22,978 nucleotides of DNA from a virus: IMG/VR virus record IMGVR_UViG_3300018013_000033, positions 1-22,978 of that record. The stretch is one strand, 5' to 3'. The position numbers were made by a program, and so were the translations under genes. The notes beneath the pieces were generated by a model. It saw only the letters and a program-made list of their open reading frames with translations, searched no databases and was not told the origin of the DNA. Of the stretch, positions 12,419 through 18,957 are shown piece by piece. How positions within the stretch are numbered: position 1 is the first letter of the stretch; every line of letters starts with the position of its first letter.

Positions 12419-12808
12419 ATGGCTTCCCAAGAACACACCAGCTTTGTCGCTCGCAAGAGCTTCATCGCTGACGCCGCGTTGTCGGCCAAGATGCCGGTTC
12501 AACTGGCAGCGGCCGGCCACGTCGCGGCGTATTCAAGCGGGTACTGCCTCGGCATCGTCGACAAGGGCTGCGCCTCAGGCGACATCTGCGACGTGATCCT
12601 TCTCGGCCCGGCCGTCAAGGTCCTCGCTTCCGCCACCGGCGCCACCGGCGTTATCAACGTCGGCGACCCGCTTGTCGCAGGATCGGCCGGCATGATCCCC
12701 ATGCCGACCGCCGGTACTCGCAGTACTGGTCCCTGCAACGCCATCGCCCTCGAGGCTGTGTCATCCGGCACGGCATATATCGAGGTCGTCCTCGCCAGAG
12801 TCGCCTGA
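12419..12808 (+). CDS. Capsid decoration-type protein, tailless paralogue
   Basis: 129 residues aligning along its length with residues 1-122 of the upstream protein: MASQEHTSFVARKSFIADAA against [20 protein letters not shown], both with a GD-x-x-DV block and both ending in an (A/Y)-IEVVL strand. A short Gly-rich insertion (ATGATGVINVGDP) is the only collagen-like trace. Two decoration proteins could occupy different sites or mix on the shell, controlling fibre density. Stop at 12806-12808 overlaps the strong binding site of the capsid gene. Confidence 0.8.
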   Translation: MASQEHTSFVARKSFIADAALSAKMPVQLAAAGHVAAYSSGYCLGIVDKGCASGDICDVILLGPAVKVLASATGATGVINVGDPLVAGSAGMIPMPTAGTRSTGPCNAIALEAVSSGTAYIEVVLARVA

Positions 12809-12825
12809 AAGGAGGCTGAGTAGTC

Positions 12826-13833
12826 ATGGCTATTGTTTCTATCTCATCGGACCTCGGCCTCTTCCACGTGAACGAGGCCCTCAGTCAGTTCGCCCAGGGC
12901 TATGCCCAGGACGCTGACAGCTTCATCGCTTCACAGATCGCCCCGGTGATCAACGTCGACAACAAGTCCGACGCGTACTACGTGGGCCAGACCGAGCACT
13001 TGCAGCTCTCGGACACCTCACGCGCACCGGGTTCGCTGTTCCCGCAGGTTGAGTGGGCCGTCTCAGAGTCCGCCTATACCTGCAAGGGCTACGGTGTGGA
13101 AGTCTCAATGGGTTGGGAGCTGCCGAAGAACGCCGACGCAGCCCTCGACGTCGAGCAGGAGAACGTCACCCTCGCGGTCGACCGCCTCATGCTCGCCGCT
13201 GAGTACCGCACCATGTACCAGGCCGTTAACGGCGGCTTCACCGCGTTCGACGCTGGCAAGACCTTTGCCAACTCGGGCACGAACGTCAAGTGGAACGCCA
13301 TGGCGTCCTCGCTCAACACCGAGGACCCCTACAACGACGTGGAGACCGCCAAGGAAGGCATCCTCAACCTGATCGGGCACCTGCCGAACACGCTCGTTAT
13401 GAGCTACCCCGTATACCGTGCAGTGCTCAACAACACGTTCATCAAGGATCGTGTGAAGTACACCGAGGCTGCCGGTATCGCTGGCGTCATCACCAACGAT
13501 GCCCTCTGCCGCGTGTTCGACGTCGAGCAAATCCTCGTCGCCAAGGCCGTCTACGACACGGCGACTCCGGGTTCCGGGGCCGTTCCGAGCATGTCGTACA
13601 TCTGGCCCTCGACGACCTGCTTCGTCGCCTACATCGACAACCGCATCGGTCCGCTGCGCGCCAAGATTCTGGCTCCGCTGCGTACCTTCGTGTGGACGGC
13701 GATGGGTGGCAGGTTCGCTTCCCGCTCCTATGTCTTCGACCCCCGCATGAGCAACGTCGTGCAGTGCGTCGACTACGTGGACGAGAACGTGACCTGCACG
13801 GGCGCGATGGCGCTGATCACGAACGTGCTCTGA
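12826..13833 (+). CDS. Major capsid protein
   Basis: 335 residues, preceded by AAAGGAGG (12808-12815), the strongest ribosome binding site in the window, as expected for the most abundant protein. An N-terminal helical arm is followed by SQIAPVINVDNKSDAYYVGQ, RAPGSLFPQVEWAVSES and GYGVEVSMGWELPKNADAAL, then a long helix with AVDRLMLAAEYRTMYQAV. The order and size fit HK97-fold capsid proteins of phages whose coat is not made with a fused N-terminal scaffold, consistent with the separate nested scaffold. The C-terminal region (RIGPLRAKILAPLRTFVWT) would form the P domain and E-loop contacts. Identification rests on context and layout. Confidence 0.85.
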   Translation: MAIVSISSDLGLFHVNEALSQFAQGYAQDADSFIASQIAPVINVDNKSDAYYVGQTEHLQLSDTSRAPGSLFPQVEWAVSESAYTCKGYGVEVSMGWELPKNADAALDVEQENVTLAVDRLMLAAEYRTMYQAVNGGFTAFDAGKTFANSGTNVKWNAMASSLNTEDPYNDVETAKEGILNLIGHLPNTLVMSYPVYRAVLNNTFIKDRVKYTEAAGIAGVITNDALCRVFDVEQILVAKAVYDTATPGSGAVPSMSYIWPSTTCFVAYIDNRIGPLRAKILAPLRTFVWTAMGGRFASRSYVFDPRMSNVVQCVDYVDENVTCTGAMALITNVL

Positions 13834-13845
13834 GGGGACACTACA

Positions 13846-13874
13846 GGGGCGCCGGCCGTCTTGGTCGGCGCCCC
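13846..13874 (+). terminator. Strong hairpin just after the major capsid gene
   Basis: GGGGCGCCGGCC 13846-13857 pairs with GGTCGGCGCCCC 13863-13874 (12 bp, one G-U) across GTCTT. No U tract follows. It is likely a partial attenuator or an RNA-stabilising 3' structure that raises capsid over downstream expression. Confidence 0.65.
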
Positions 13875-13887
13875 ACAAGGGGCTGAC

Positions 13888-14325
13888 ATGGCAGCGACAG
13901 ACTACCCGTGCACGATAGGCGACATCGAGAACTACCTGCCGCCGGGGCAGAGCATCTCGGGCTCGACCACGCCCTCGACGACCGCCGTCGACGCCATGAT
14001 CGTCAACGTCGCCGATGAGATCAACGGCGTGCTGCGCGCGCGCGGCTTCGACTTGCCGATCGTCGACAACGACTACGCGCTGAGCTTCCTCAACACCGCC
14101 TGCATCTTCGGCACGATGGCGCGCTGGGCACGAACCAAGTTTCCCTCCGACACCGGACCGGGCGGTACCAAGGGCCTGGCCGCTGAGTACGAGGGCAAGT
14201 ACCAAGCCTTCCTGAAGCTCATCGAGCTGCGCACCCTGGGCATGCCGGACGTTGCCCGCGACGACGCCATCTCGGGCTTCGAGTACTCCTCTAGGCCGTT
14301 CGCGCGGCGCAGGACGGTCTGGTAA
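13888..14325 (+). CDS. Head-tail connector/adaptor candidate
   Basis: 145 residues from the ATG at 13888, with GGGGCTGAC just upstream. The N-terminus (DYPCTIGDIENYLPPGQSIS then STTAVDAMIVNVADEINGVL) is the standard start of phage adaptor proteins, where a short helix pair leads into a four-helix bundle; the rest (LSFLNTACIFGTMARWARTK, YEGKYQAFLKLIELR) fits. It follows the capsid gene and precedes a virion-morphogenesis gene, the usual place. The function is inferred from layout and position. Confidence 0.68.
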   Translation: MAATDYPCTIGDIENYLPPGQSISGSTTPSTTAVDAMIVNVADEINGVLRARGFDLPIVDNDYALSFLNTACIFGTMARWARTKFPSDTGPGGTKGLAAEYEGKYQAFLKLIELRTLGMPDVARDDAISGFEYSSRPFARRRTVW

Positions 14326-14921
14326 TGGCCACCGGCACGAAACCAACCGCGACTCTGCGCTTCGACTTCGATCCGCCGCTGAGGGAGTTTCACTTCGAGC
14401 TGAGCAGGTTCGGCCAGGGCTTGAGCGACTTCACGCCGCTGTGGTTGACGCTGGGCGGCCTGTTCCGCCAGGAGATGGCGGCTCAGTTCGCCACTGAGGG
14501 GGACGCCGGCGGCGAGCACTGGGCGCCATACGGCGGCGAGACGGCGCCGGCATACGAGCTTTGGAAGGCGAAGAACTATCCCGGCCGCACGATCGGCTGG
14601 CTGACCGGAGCGCTGATGGAGTCAATGACAGGCGGCCCCGGCTACAGCGAGGAGTTCACGCCGTTCACCGCCAAGTTCGGCCAGTCTGACGACGCCGTGG
14701 CCGCTGAGTACGGCCCGTACTTCAACGACGGCACCGACAAGATGCCGGCTCGGCCGATCCTCAACTTCACACCCGAGCAAGGGCTACTGTGGCAACGCGC
14801 GGCGGTCAACTTCGTGCGCGAGGAGTACCACCACAGCGGGCTCGGAAACCGCATGTACAACACGCCGCTGACCGAGGGCAACGCCAACCTGGCGTCCGGC
14901 GCCCCGATCCCGGTGGACTGA
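14325..14921 (+). CDS. Virion/tail morphogenesis protein (Mu gpG / HK97 gp10-like)
   Basis: 198 residues, start overlapping the previous stop by one base (TAATG). The middle has EHWAPYGGETAPAYELWKAK, then TIGWLTGALMESMTGGPGYS and a later FNDGTDKMPARPIL. The W-x-P(L/Y) ... L-x-x-TGxLxxS ... G ... (R)PIL pattern is typical of this family, which links the connector to the tail terminator. The C-terminal 25 residues are disordered-looking (NTPLTEGNANLASGAPIPVD). Confidence 0.8.
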   Translation: MATGTKPTATLRFDFDPPLREFHFELSRFGQGLSDFTPLWLTLGGLFRQEMAAQFATEGDAGGEHWAPYGGETAPAYELWKAKNYPGRTIGWLTGALMESMTGGPGYSEEFTPFTAKFGQSDDAVAAEYGPYFNDGTDKMPARPILNFTPEQGLLWQRAAVNFVREEYHHSGLGNRMYNTPLTEGNANLASGAPIPVD

Positions 14922-15514
14922 TGGGCTACAACGTACAGCCCGGACCCCGCGTCGGAGTCGTCACCGTACTCCAGCAGGCGCTCGCCGTCATACAGGCGAA
15001 CCTCGCCTCGGAAATAGAGAGCGTCAACTCGTGGTCGGCAGACCGCGGCAACATGACCGAGATCGTGATGCCAGCCGGCGAGTCGATCTTCACCTGGATG
15101 ACCTACCCGAAGTACATCGACACCTACCCGGCCCTCATGCTGGTGCCAGCCCAGACACAGACCGTGCGCCACAGCATCGCCGGCCCCCACCAGGATGAGT
15201 ACGAGCTTGGACGGTCGTGGGTGATAGACGTGCTCGAGCAAGGAGCTGACTGGGGCGACATCACTGCCCGCCTCGAGCTGTGGGAGATCGCCATCTTCGA
15301 GCTGTTCGCCGACACCGAATGCTTGCAGTGCGGCCACACCATCTTCGAGGGCGCCGACTGGAACCAGCCGCGCATGACCAACCGCTCAAGCGGCGACCTG
15401 CTCCAAGACCTGCCCATGGGATTCACCACCAACACCTACGAGTACACGAACCCGATCTCGCTGCCGACCGTGGCAGAGGAGACCTTCAGCATCACCGTCA
15501 AGGCAACGTCATGA
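14921..15514 (+). CDS. Probable tail terminator / completion protein
   Basis: 197 residues, ATG overlapping the previous stop by one base. The alpha-beta layout (helical N-terminus, PALMLVPAQTQT strand, WVIDVLEQGADWGDITARLE) is like tail terminator proteins that cap the tube. Position directly before the tube protein agrees. Two cysteines (LQCGHTIFEG, ECLQC) lie mid-protein. I do not recognise a specific family motif. Confidence 0.6.
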   Translation: MGYNVQPGPRVGVVTVLQQALAVIQANLASEIESVNSWSADRGNMTEIVMPAGESIFTWMTYPKYIDTYPALMLVPAQTQTVRHSIAGPHQDEYELGRSWVIDVLEQGADWGDITARLELWEIAIFELFADTECLQCGHTIFEGADWNQPRMTNRSSGDLLQDLPMGFTTNTYEYTNPISLPTVAEETFSITVKATS

Positions 15515-15525
15515 GAGGAGCCACG

Positions 15526-15702
15526 ATGCCACCGCAGGAACACTATCAGGTGGTCGGACTCGGCACATTCGCCACCTCCGCGGAGGCCGAGGCTGCCATA
15601 AAAGCCGCGCGCAAGGGTGCGCACGGTCCAAGCACACGTCCGCCCAAACCAGAGCCGCCGGCCGAGCCGGAGGCCCAGCCCGAAGAGGAGAGTGCACCAT
15701 GA
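15526..15702 (+). CDS. Small proline-rich protein, 58 aa
   Basis: From ATG 15526, five bases after AGAGGAG (15514-15520). An upstream in-frame ATG at 15511 with an ATGA overlap is the alternative and would add five residues. The N-terminal half (YQVVGLGTFATSAEAEAAIK) looks folded. The C-terminal half is Pro/Glu-rich (PPKPEPPAEPEAQPEEES) and probably extended. Similar small proteins precede tube genes in other phages; function unknown. Confidence 0.62.
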   Translation: MPPQEHYQVVGLGTFATSAEAEAAIKAARKGAHGPSTRPPKPEPPAEPEAQPEEESAP

Positions 15703-16799
15703 TCGTCGGCGACACCGGTCCCAGCGGGGCGACTGGCCCGACCACGGCCGTCGGTCCCTACCTGCAAATGGCGCTCGAGCAGGCGCCGAACTACGAGGGC
15801 GGCACGAACCCCGTCTCGTCCAACGTCTTCTACCCGCCGGTCGAGGAAATCACCGACGACGAGAAGATGACGGTCCTCGAAGAGAAGAACGTCGTCCGTG
15901 GCTTCCTGGCGCCGATGCCCCACCTGGGAGCGGCGAAGTACGAACCCGACTTCAAGCTCACCAAGATCCACCCGCGGCCATCGCACCTGGGCTTCATGCT
16001 GGCCTGGATGCTGGGTTCGTGGACAAGCCAGGAAGGCGACGGCTCCACGGTGCTCGACCCTGACGGCAACGCCATCCCAGTCGGCGCCTACCAGCACATC
16101 TACACCTACAAGTTCGCCGTCGAGCCGCAGACCGCGCGGGCGCTCGCCTGCACGGGCAACCAGGAGCACCGCCTCGTCCAGGGCGCCGGCCTGTCTAGCC
16201 TCGCCTTCGCCTTCGAGAACGGCGCGCTGGTCTGTGACGCCGCGGGGCTCGCGCTCGTCACCGAGCCGATCAGCATCGGGACCTCACCGCTGACCACCGA
16301 AGTCACTCCGGTGCTCGACACGCATCTGCCGTTCAGGCAGGGCAACATGGTGATCTCGTGGCTCGGATCGTCTGCGCTGACCCGCGCGTTCACATTCAAG
16401 TTCAATAGCCCGATCGAGGCCATTTGGAGCCCAGTTCACAGCTCGCTGTTCCCCACCGACCTCTGGTACAAGAACGGAGAGCTGCCATTCGTCTCTGGCG
16501 AGATCGACAAGGCGACCGTGGCCGACGCAGACTGGGCCGCGCTCGCCGCGGGCACCCAGTTCGCCGCGCAGATCGAGGTCTTCCACGGCCAGAACATCGG
16601 CGTGACCAGCTACCCCTCGAAGATGTGGGTCAAGATGCCCGGCTGCGAACTGACGAAGAACACCAAGCAGGCGATCAAGGCGGAGCGCCGTCGTGAAGTG
16701 AAGTACGAGTGGGAGAGCCGCTACGACGTCACGACCGACCGACTCGTCACCGTCACGCTCGTCAACGACACGCCCGCATACGCGACCTACTCCGCGTGA
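15699..16799 (+). CDS. Major tail tube protein, collagen-like N-terminus
   Basis: 366 residues, ATGA overlap at the start. Size, a mostly beta composition, and position between the terminator-like gene and the chaperone-like pair identify it as the tube (major tail) protein that stacks around the tape measure. Segments such as VEPQTARALACTGNQEHRLV, FTFKFNSPIEAIWSPVHSSL and FHGQNIGVTSYPSKMWVK look like the antiparallel sheets of this fold. Unusually, residues 4-15 read GDTGPSGATGPT, four Gly-X-Y triplets like those in the decoration and fibre proteins. Confidence 0.75.
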   Translation: MIVGDTGPSGATGPTTAVGPYLQMALEQAPNYEGGTNPVSSNVFYPPVEEITDDEKMTVLEEKNVVRGFLAPMPHLGAAKYEPDFKLTKIHPRPSHLGFMLAWMLGSWTSQEGDGSTVLDPDGNAIPVGAYQHIYTYKFAVEPQTARALACTGNQEHRLVQGAGLSSLAFAFENGALVCDAAGLALVTEPISIGTSPLTTEVTPVLDTHLPFRQGNMVISWLGSSALTRAFTFKFNSPIEAIWSPVHSSLFPTDLWYKNGELPFVSGEIDKATVADADWAALAAGTQFAAQIEVFHGQNIGVTSYPSKMWVKMPGCELTKNTKQAIKAERRREVKYEWESRYDVTTDRLVTVTLVNDTPAYATYSA

Positions 16800-17197
16800 T
16801 GAACGTCCGGCTGCCGAGCGGTGCCGTCGCGCCGCTCGAGCCGGCGGACCTCACCCGTCTACTGGCTTGTGGCGGAACGAAGCTCGAACTGGCCCACGCC
16901 GTGTGGGCTCACCCCGACATGGACGAGGTCCAGGCCCTGGCGTGCGGCGGCAGCGACCTGTACTACGTCGCGCGCTGGGCTCTCGAGCAGTTCATCGAAA
17001 CCGACGAGGCCGCCGAGCTGGCGGCCGTCTGCGAGCGTCTGCACGATCAACCCTCACGGCGTCTGGGCGTCCAGGACAAGGTTCTCGCGTTCCTGCTCGA
17101 CCAAGGATGCCTCGTGCGCCTAGCGGCCGTTACAGAGGCCCACGGGCCCAAGGATAGGGGATTCAATGATAGCCCGGGAGGCATCAATGACACCTGA
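16799..17197 (+). CDS. Tail assembly chaperone candidate 1
   Basis: 132 residues, start overlapping the tube stop (TGATG). The start MNVRLPSGAVAPLEPADLTR then LLACGG resembles the N-terminus of the next protein (MTLPSGAHVRVAAPPVMWLA then ATGK), both carrying LPSGA then a short helix and (A)xGG or (A)TGK. The rest is helical and acidic. Its place between tube and tape measure is that of the gpG/gpGT-type chaperones that coat the tape measure. The last 30 codons overlap the open frame of the following gene. Confidence 0.62.
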   Translation: MNVRLPSGAVAPLEPADLTRLLACGGTKLELAHAVWAHPDMDEVQALACGGSDLYYVARWALEQFIETDEAAELAAVCERLHDQPSRRLGVQDKVLAFLLDQGCLVRLAAVTEAHGPKDRGFNDSPGGINDT

Positions 17198-17567
17198 CCC
17201 AGAAGAGACCACCTACACTTCGGCCGAAGACTGGCCCGTCGACAGCGACGGCGGCGAGGATATGACTCTGCCCAGCGGCGCACACGTCCGCGTCGCGGCG
17301 CCGCCCGTCATGTGGCTCGCAGCGACGGGCAAGATCCCGGCCAACCTCATGGCGATCGGCAAGAAGCATCAGGCCGACAAGAAGGACTGGACGCCAGACG
17401 AGCAGCAAACCGCTATCGAGTGGCTCGTGGCCGAGTCTTTCGTCGAGCCGCAGGTGTCGGTCACGAAGAAGCCTGGCTGCCTCTCGCTCGACCGTATCTC
17501 CGACCGCGACAAGGAAGCCGTAGCCATGCGGCTACGGCTCCAAGACTACGCTGGTGCGATGAAGTGA
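17187..17567 (+). CDS. Tail assembly chaperone candidate 2
   Basis: 126 residues from the ATG at 17187, five bases after GGGAGG (17176-17181). An acidic N-terminus is followed by DMTLPSGAHVRVAAPPVMWL, then TGKIPANLMAIG and a C-terminal helix (SDRDKEAVAMRLRLQDYAGA). The PSG ... P ... GxIP(xN)L order is common in actinophage tail assembly chaperones. It overlaps the first chaperone by 11 bases and its frame is open upstream to 17124, so ribosomal frameshifting between the two is possible. The gene ends two bases before the convergent minus-strand gene. Confidence 0.65.
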   Translation: MTPDPEETTYTSAEDWPVDSDGGEDMTLPSGAHVRVAAPPVMWLAATGKIPANLMAIGKKHQADKKDWTPDEQQTAIEWLVAESFVEPQVSVTKKPGCLSLDRISDRDKEAVAMRLRLQDYAGAMK

Positions 17568-17569
17568 TG

Positions 17570-18085
17570 TTACTGCCCGACGCATGCCTCGTACGTGGCG
17601 CGGTCGGCTTGGGCGGCGGCCCCGTTCGCCCCAACAGTGGCGCCGTCGTCAGACGCGGCTTGGCCGTCGCCGCTGAGTACAGCCGCGCATCCCTTGTCGA
17701 GCGCGACAACTTCCTTGCTGACGTCCACGCCGTAGGCGGCCGCGAGCCTCAGTTGTTCGGACGGCTGCGCGGTCTGGCCAACCCCACTGGCCTGCGAGAG
17801 GCACGTGTTGGCGACTGCGGCTTCACTAGTGCAGCCGTTGACATCGCCGCCCGTGGCGTCGCTGGTGGCGGCGTCGATGGCGGCCTGGGCGTTGTCGAGA
17901 TCGGCGACCATGGTCGCAACGGTCGGGTCGACCGTCACAGAAGCGGCGGCGGCCGGCGTTGCAGCCGGAGCGGGGGCCGTCGTGGTGCTCTTCATGTTCT
18001 GTGAGACCATCACGGCGCCGAAGGCGACCACGAGGGCAATGCATGTAACGATGAGAATGCTCACGACGCTGATGCGCTTGTTCAT
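17570..18085 (-). CDS. Membrane-anchored, secreted-type protein on the opposite strand (possible moron)
   Basis: 171 residues, ATG at 18085 (minus strand) preceded by GGAGGAG. N-terminal basic residues then ISVVSILIVTCIALVVAFGA (about residues 5-24) form a signal anchor or uncleaved signal. A Thr/Ala/Pro linker follows (TTTAPAPAATPAAAASV), then an Ala-rich outer domain with four cysteines (C85, C95, C133, C168), enough for two disulfides. Lipoprotein processing is unlikely (T rather than A/G/S before C15). It runs against the tail operon, next to an HNH gene on the same strand. No family recognised; an exported function affecting the host envelope is inference. Confidence 0.62.
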   Translation of the reverse strand: MNKRISVVSILIVTCIALVVAFGAVMVSQNMKSTTTAPAPAATPAAAASVTVDPTVATMVADLDNAQAAIDAATSDATGGDVNGCTSEAAVANTCLSQASGVGQTAQPSEQLRLAAAYGVDVSKEVVALDKGCAAVLSGDGQAASDDGATVGANGAAAQADRATYEACVGQ

Positions 18086-18170
18086 GGCTCCTCCAGTTGG
18101 TTCCCTTGTACCTTGCCCTATTCATCGTCAGAACGCCACAGGACTTTAGGAGATTGCGTTGTCTGGGAAG
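18086..18170 (-). other. Gap between the two minus-strand genes
   Basis: 85 bases with no gene. A ribosome binding site (GGAGGAG on the minus strand) lies just before the membrane protein. A TTCTGA-17-TACAAG pair on the minus strand is a poor promoter match, so whether the second gene has its own promoter or shares the HNH transcript is unclear. Confidence 0.4.
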
Positions 18171-18914
18171 TTAACAGAGGCGACCCGCCCAATCCATCGG
18201 GTGCTTGGCCTGTTTGCGGTGATTGCACGACGGGCACGCGATGACCAGGTTCTCGGGGCCGTTGGACCCGCCGAGCACGAGCGGCATCACGTGGTCGACG
18301 TGCTTCTTGCGGGTCGAGACCCCAGCGCCACACCAGTAGCAGCGCCCGCGTTGGCGCTCGTACTGGGCGGTGATGTCCGCAGCGGTGTGGGTGCCGGGCG
18401 CAGCAAGGAGGCGGGCTCGGCGGTTGTGTTGAATGACACACATGCGGTCGGGGTGCAGTTTGGCGTACTCGCGGTGGCGGGCGGCCGCCTCTGCGCGGTG
18501 GGCGGCGTAGTACTCACGCCCTTTCTCGCGCATCTGCTCGCGGTGAGCCGCGCGGAAACGCGCCGCAGCCGCCAGGAACGCCTCGGGACGATCTCTGCGA
18601 TAGGCGGCCTGCTTGGCAAGTTCTTCCTCGTGGTGCTTTGCGTAGTGATCCCGGCCGCGCGATCGCTTTTCCTCGCGGTGTGCGGTGTCATATGCGAGTC
18701 CCTTGATGCGCAACTCCTCGCGGTGGTTCGCACGATAAAGCGCGTGCCGCTCTTTCTCTTTCTCGCGATGCGTAGCGCGGTAGAGGGCGTAACTCTGCCG
18801 TCGGCATTCTCGGCAATCAGTCACAAACCCGTCACGCTTCCGCTTATCTGGAGCGAAGTGTTTAGAGTCCGCCGGGAACTCGCGCCCGCACTCGCTGCAA
18901 ATCTTCGCATCCAT
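18171..18914 (-). CDS. HNH endonuclease with N-terminal zinc finger and repeated helical linker
   Basis: 247 residues read on the minus strand from the ATG at 18914. Residues 6-37 hold C6, C9, C34 and C37 (CSEC ... CREC), a DNA-binding zinc finger. Residues about 42-165 are a run of about eight imperfect 15-16-residue units of the form YRA(T/N)HREE-K-R---, a highly charged helix. The C-terminal part has the HNH/treble clef: CYWCG, HVDHVMPLVLGG, NLVIACPSCNHRK. HVDH supplies the catalytic His. Free-standing nucleases of this build act as homing or mobile elements. Convergent to the tail operon. Confidence 0.88.
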   Translation of the reverse strand: MDAKICSECGREFPADSKHFAPDKRKRDGFVTDCRECRRQSYALYRATHREKEKERHALYRANHREELRIKGLAYDTAHREEKRSRGRDHYAKHHEEELAKQAAYRRDRPEAFLAAAARFRAAHREQMREKGREYYAAHRAEAAARHREYAKLHPDRMCVIQHNRRARLLAAPGTHTAADITAQYERQRGRCYWCGAGVSTRKKHVDHVMPLVLGGSNGPENLVIACPSCNHRKQAKHPMDWAGRLC

Positions 18915-18920
18915 GAGCGC

Positions 18921-18949
18921 AGTATAGCGCCGTCGCCAAGTAGAAGCAA
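18921..18949 (-). promoter_or_regulatory. Promoter for the HNH gene, apparently leaderless
   Basis: On the minus strand TTGCTT (18944-18949) and TATACT (18921-18926) are separated by exactly 17 bases. The -10 box ends only six bases before the ATG at 18914, and no Shine-Dalgarno exists, so the transcript should begin at or next to the start codon. Leaderless messages of this geometry are common in actinobacteria. Confidence 0.6.
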
Positions 18950-18957
18950 GGTGTGCT

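Noticed and set aside
17312-18004. 230-codon frame on the + strand across the chaperone end and the membrane protein
   Set aside because: It is out of frame with the chaperone, has no binding site and reads as a Gly/Arg-rich shadow. The minus-strand frame there has a signal anchor and a good Shine-Dalgarno.
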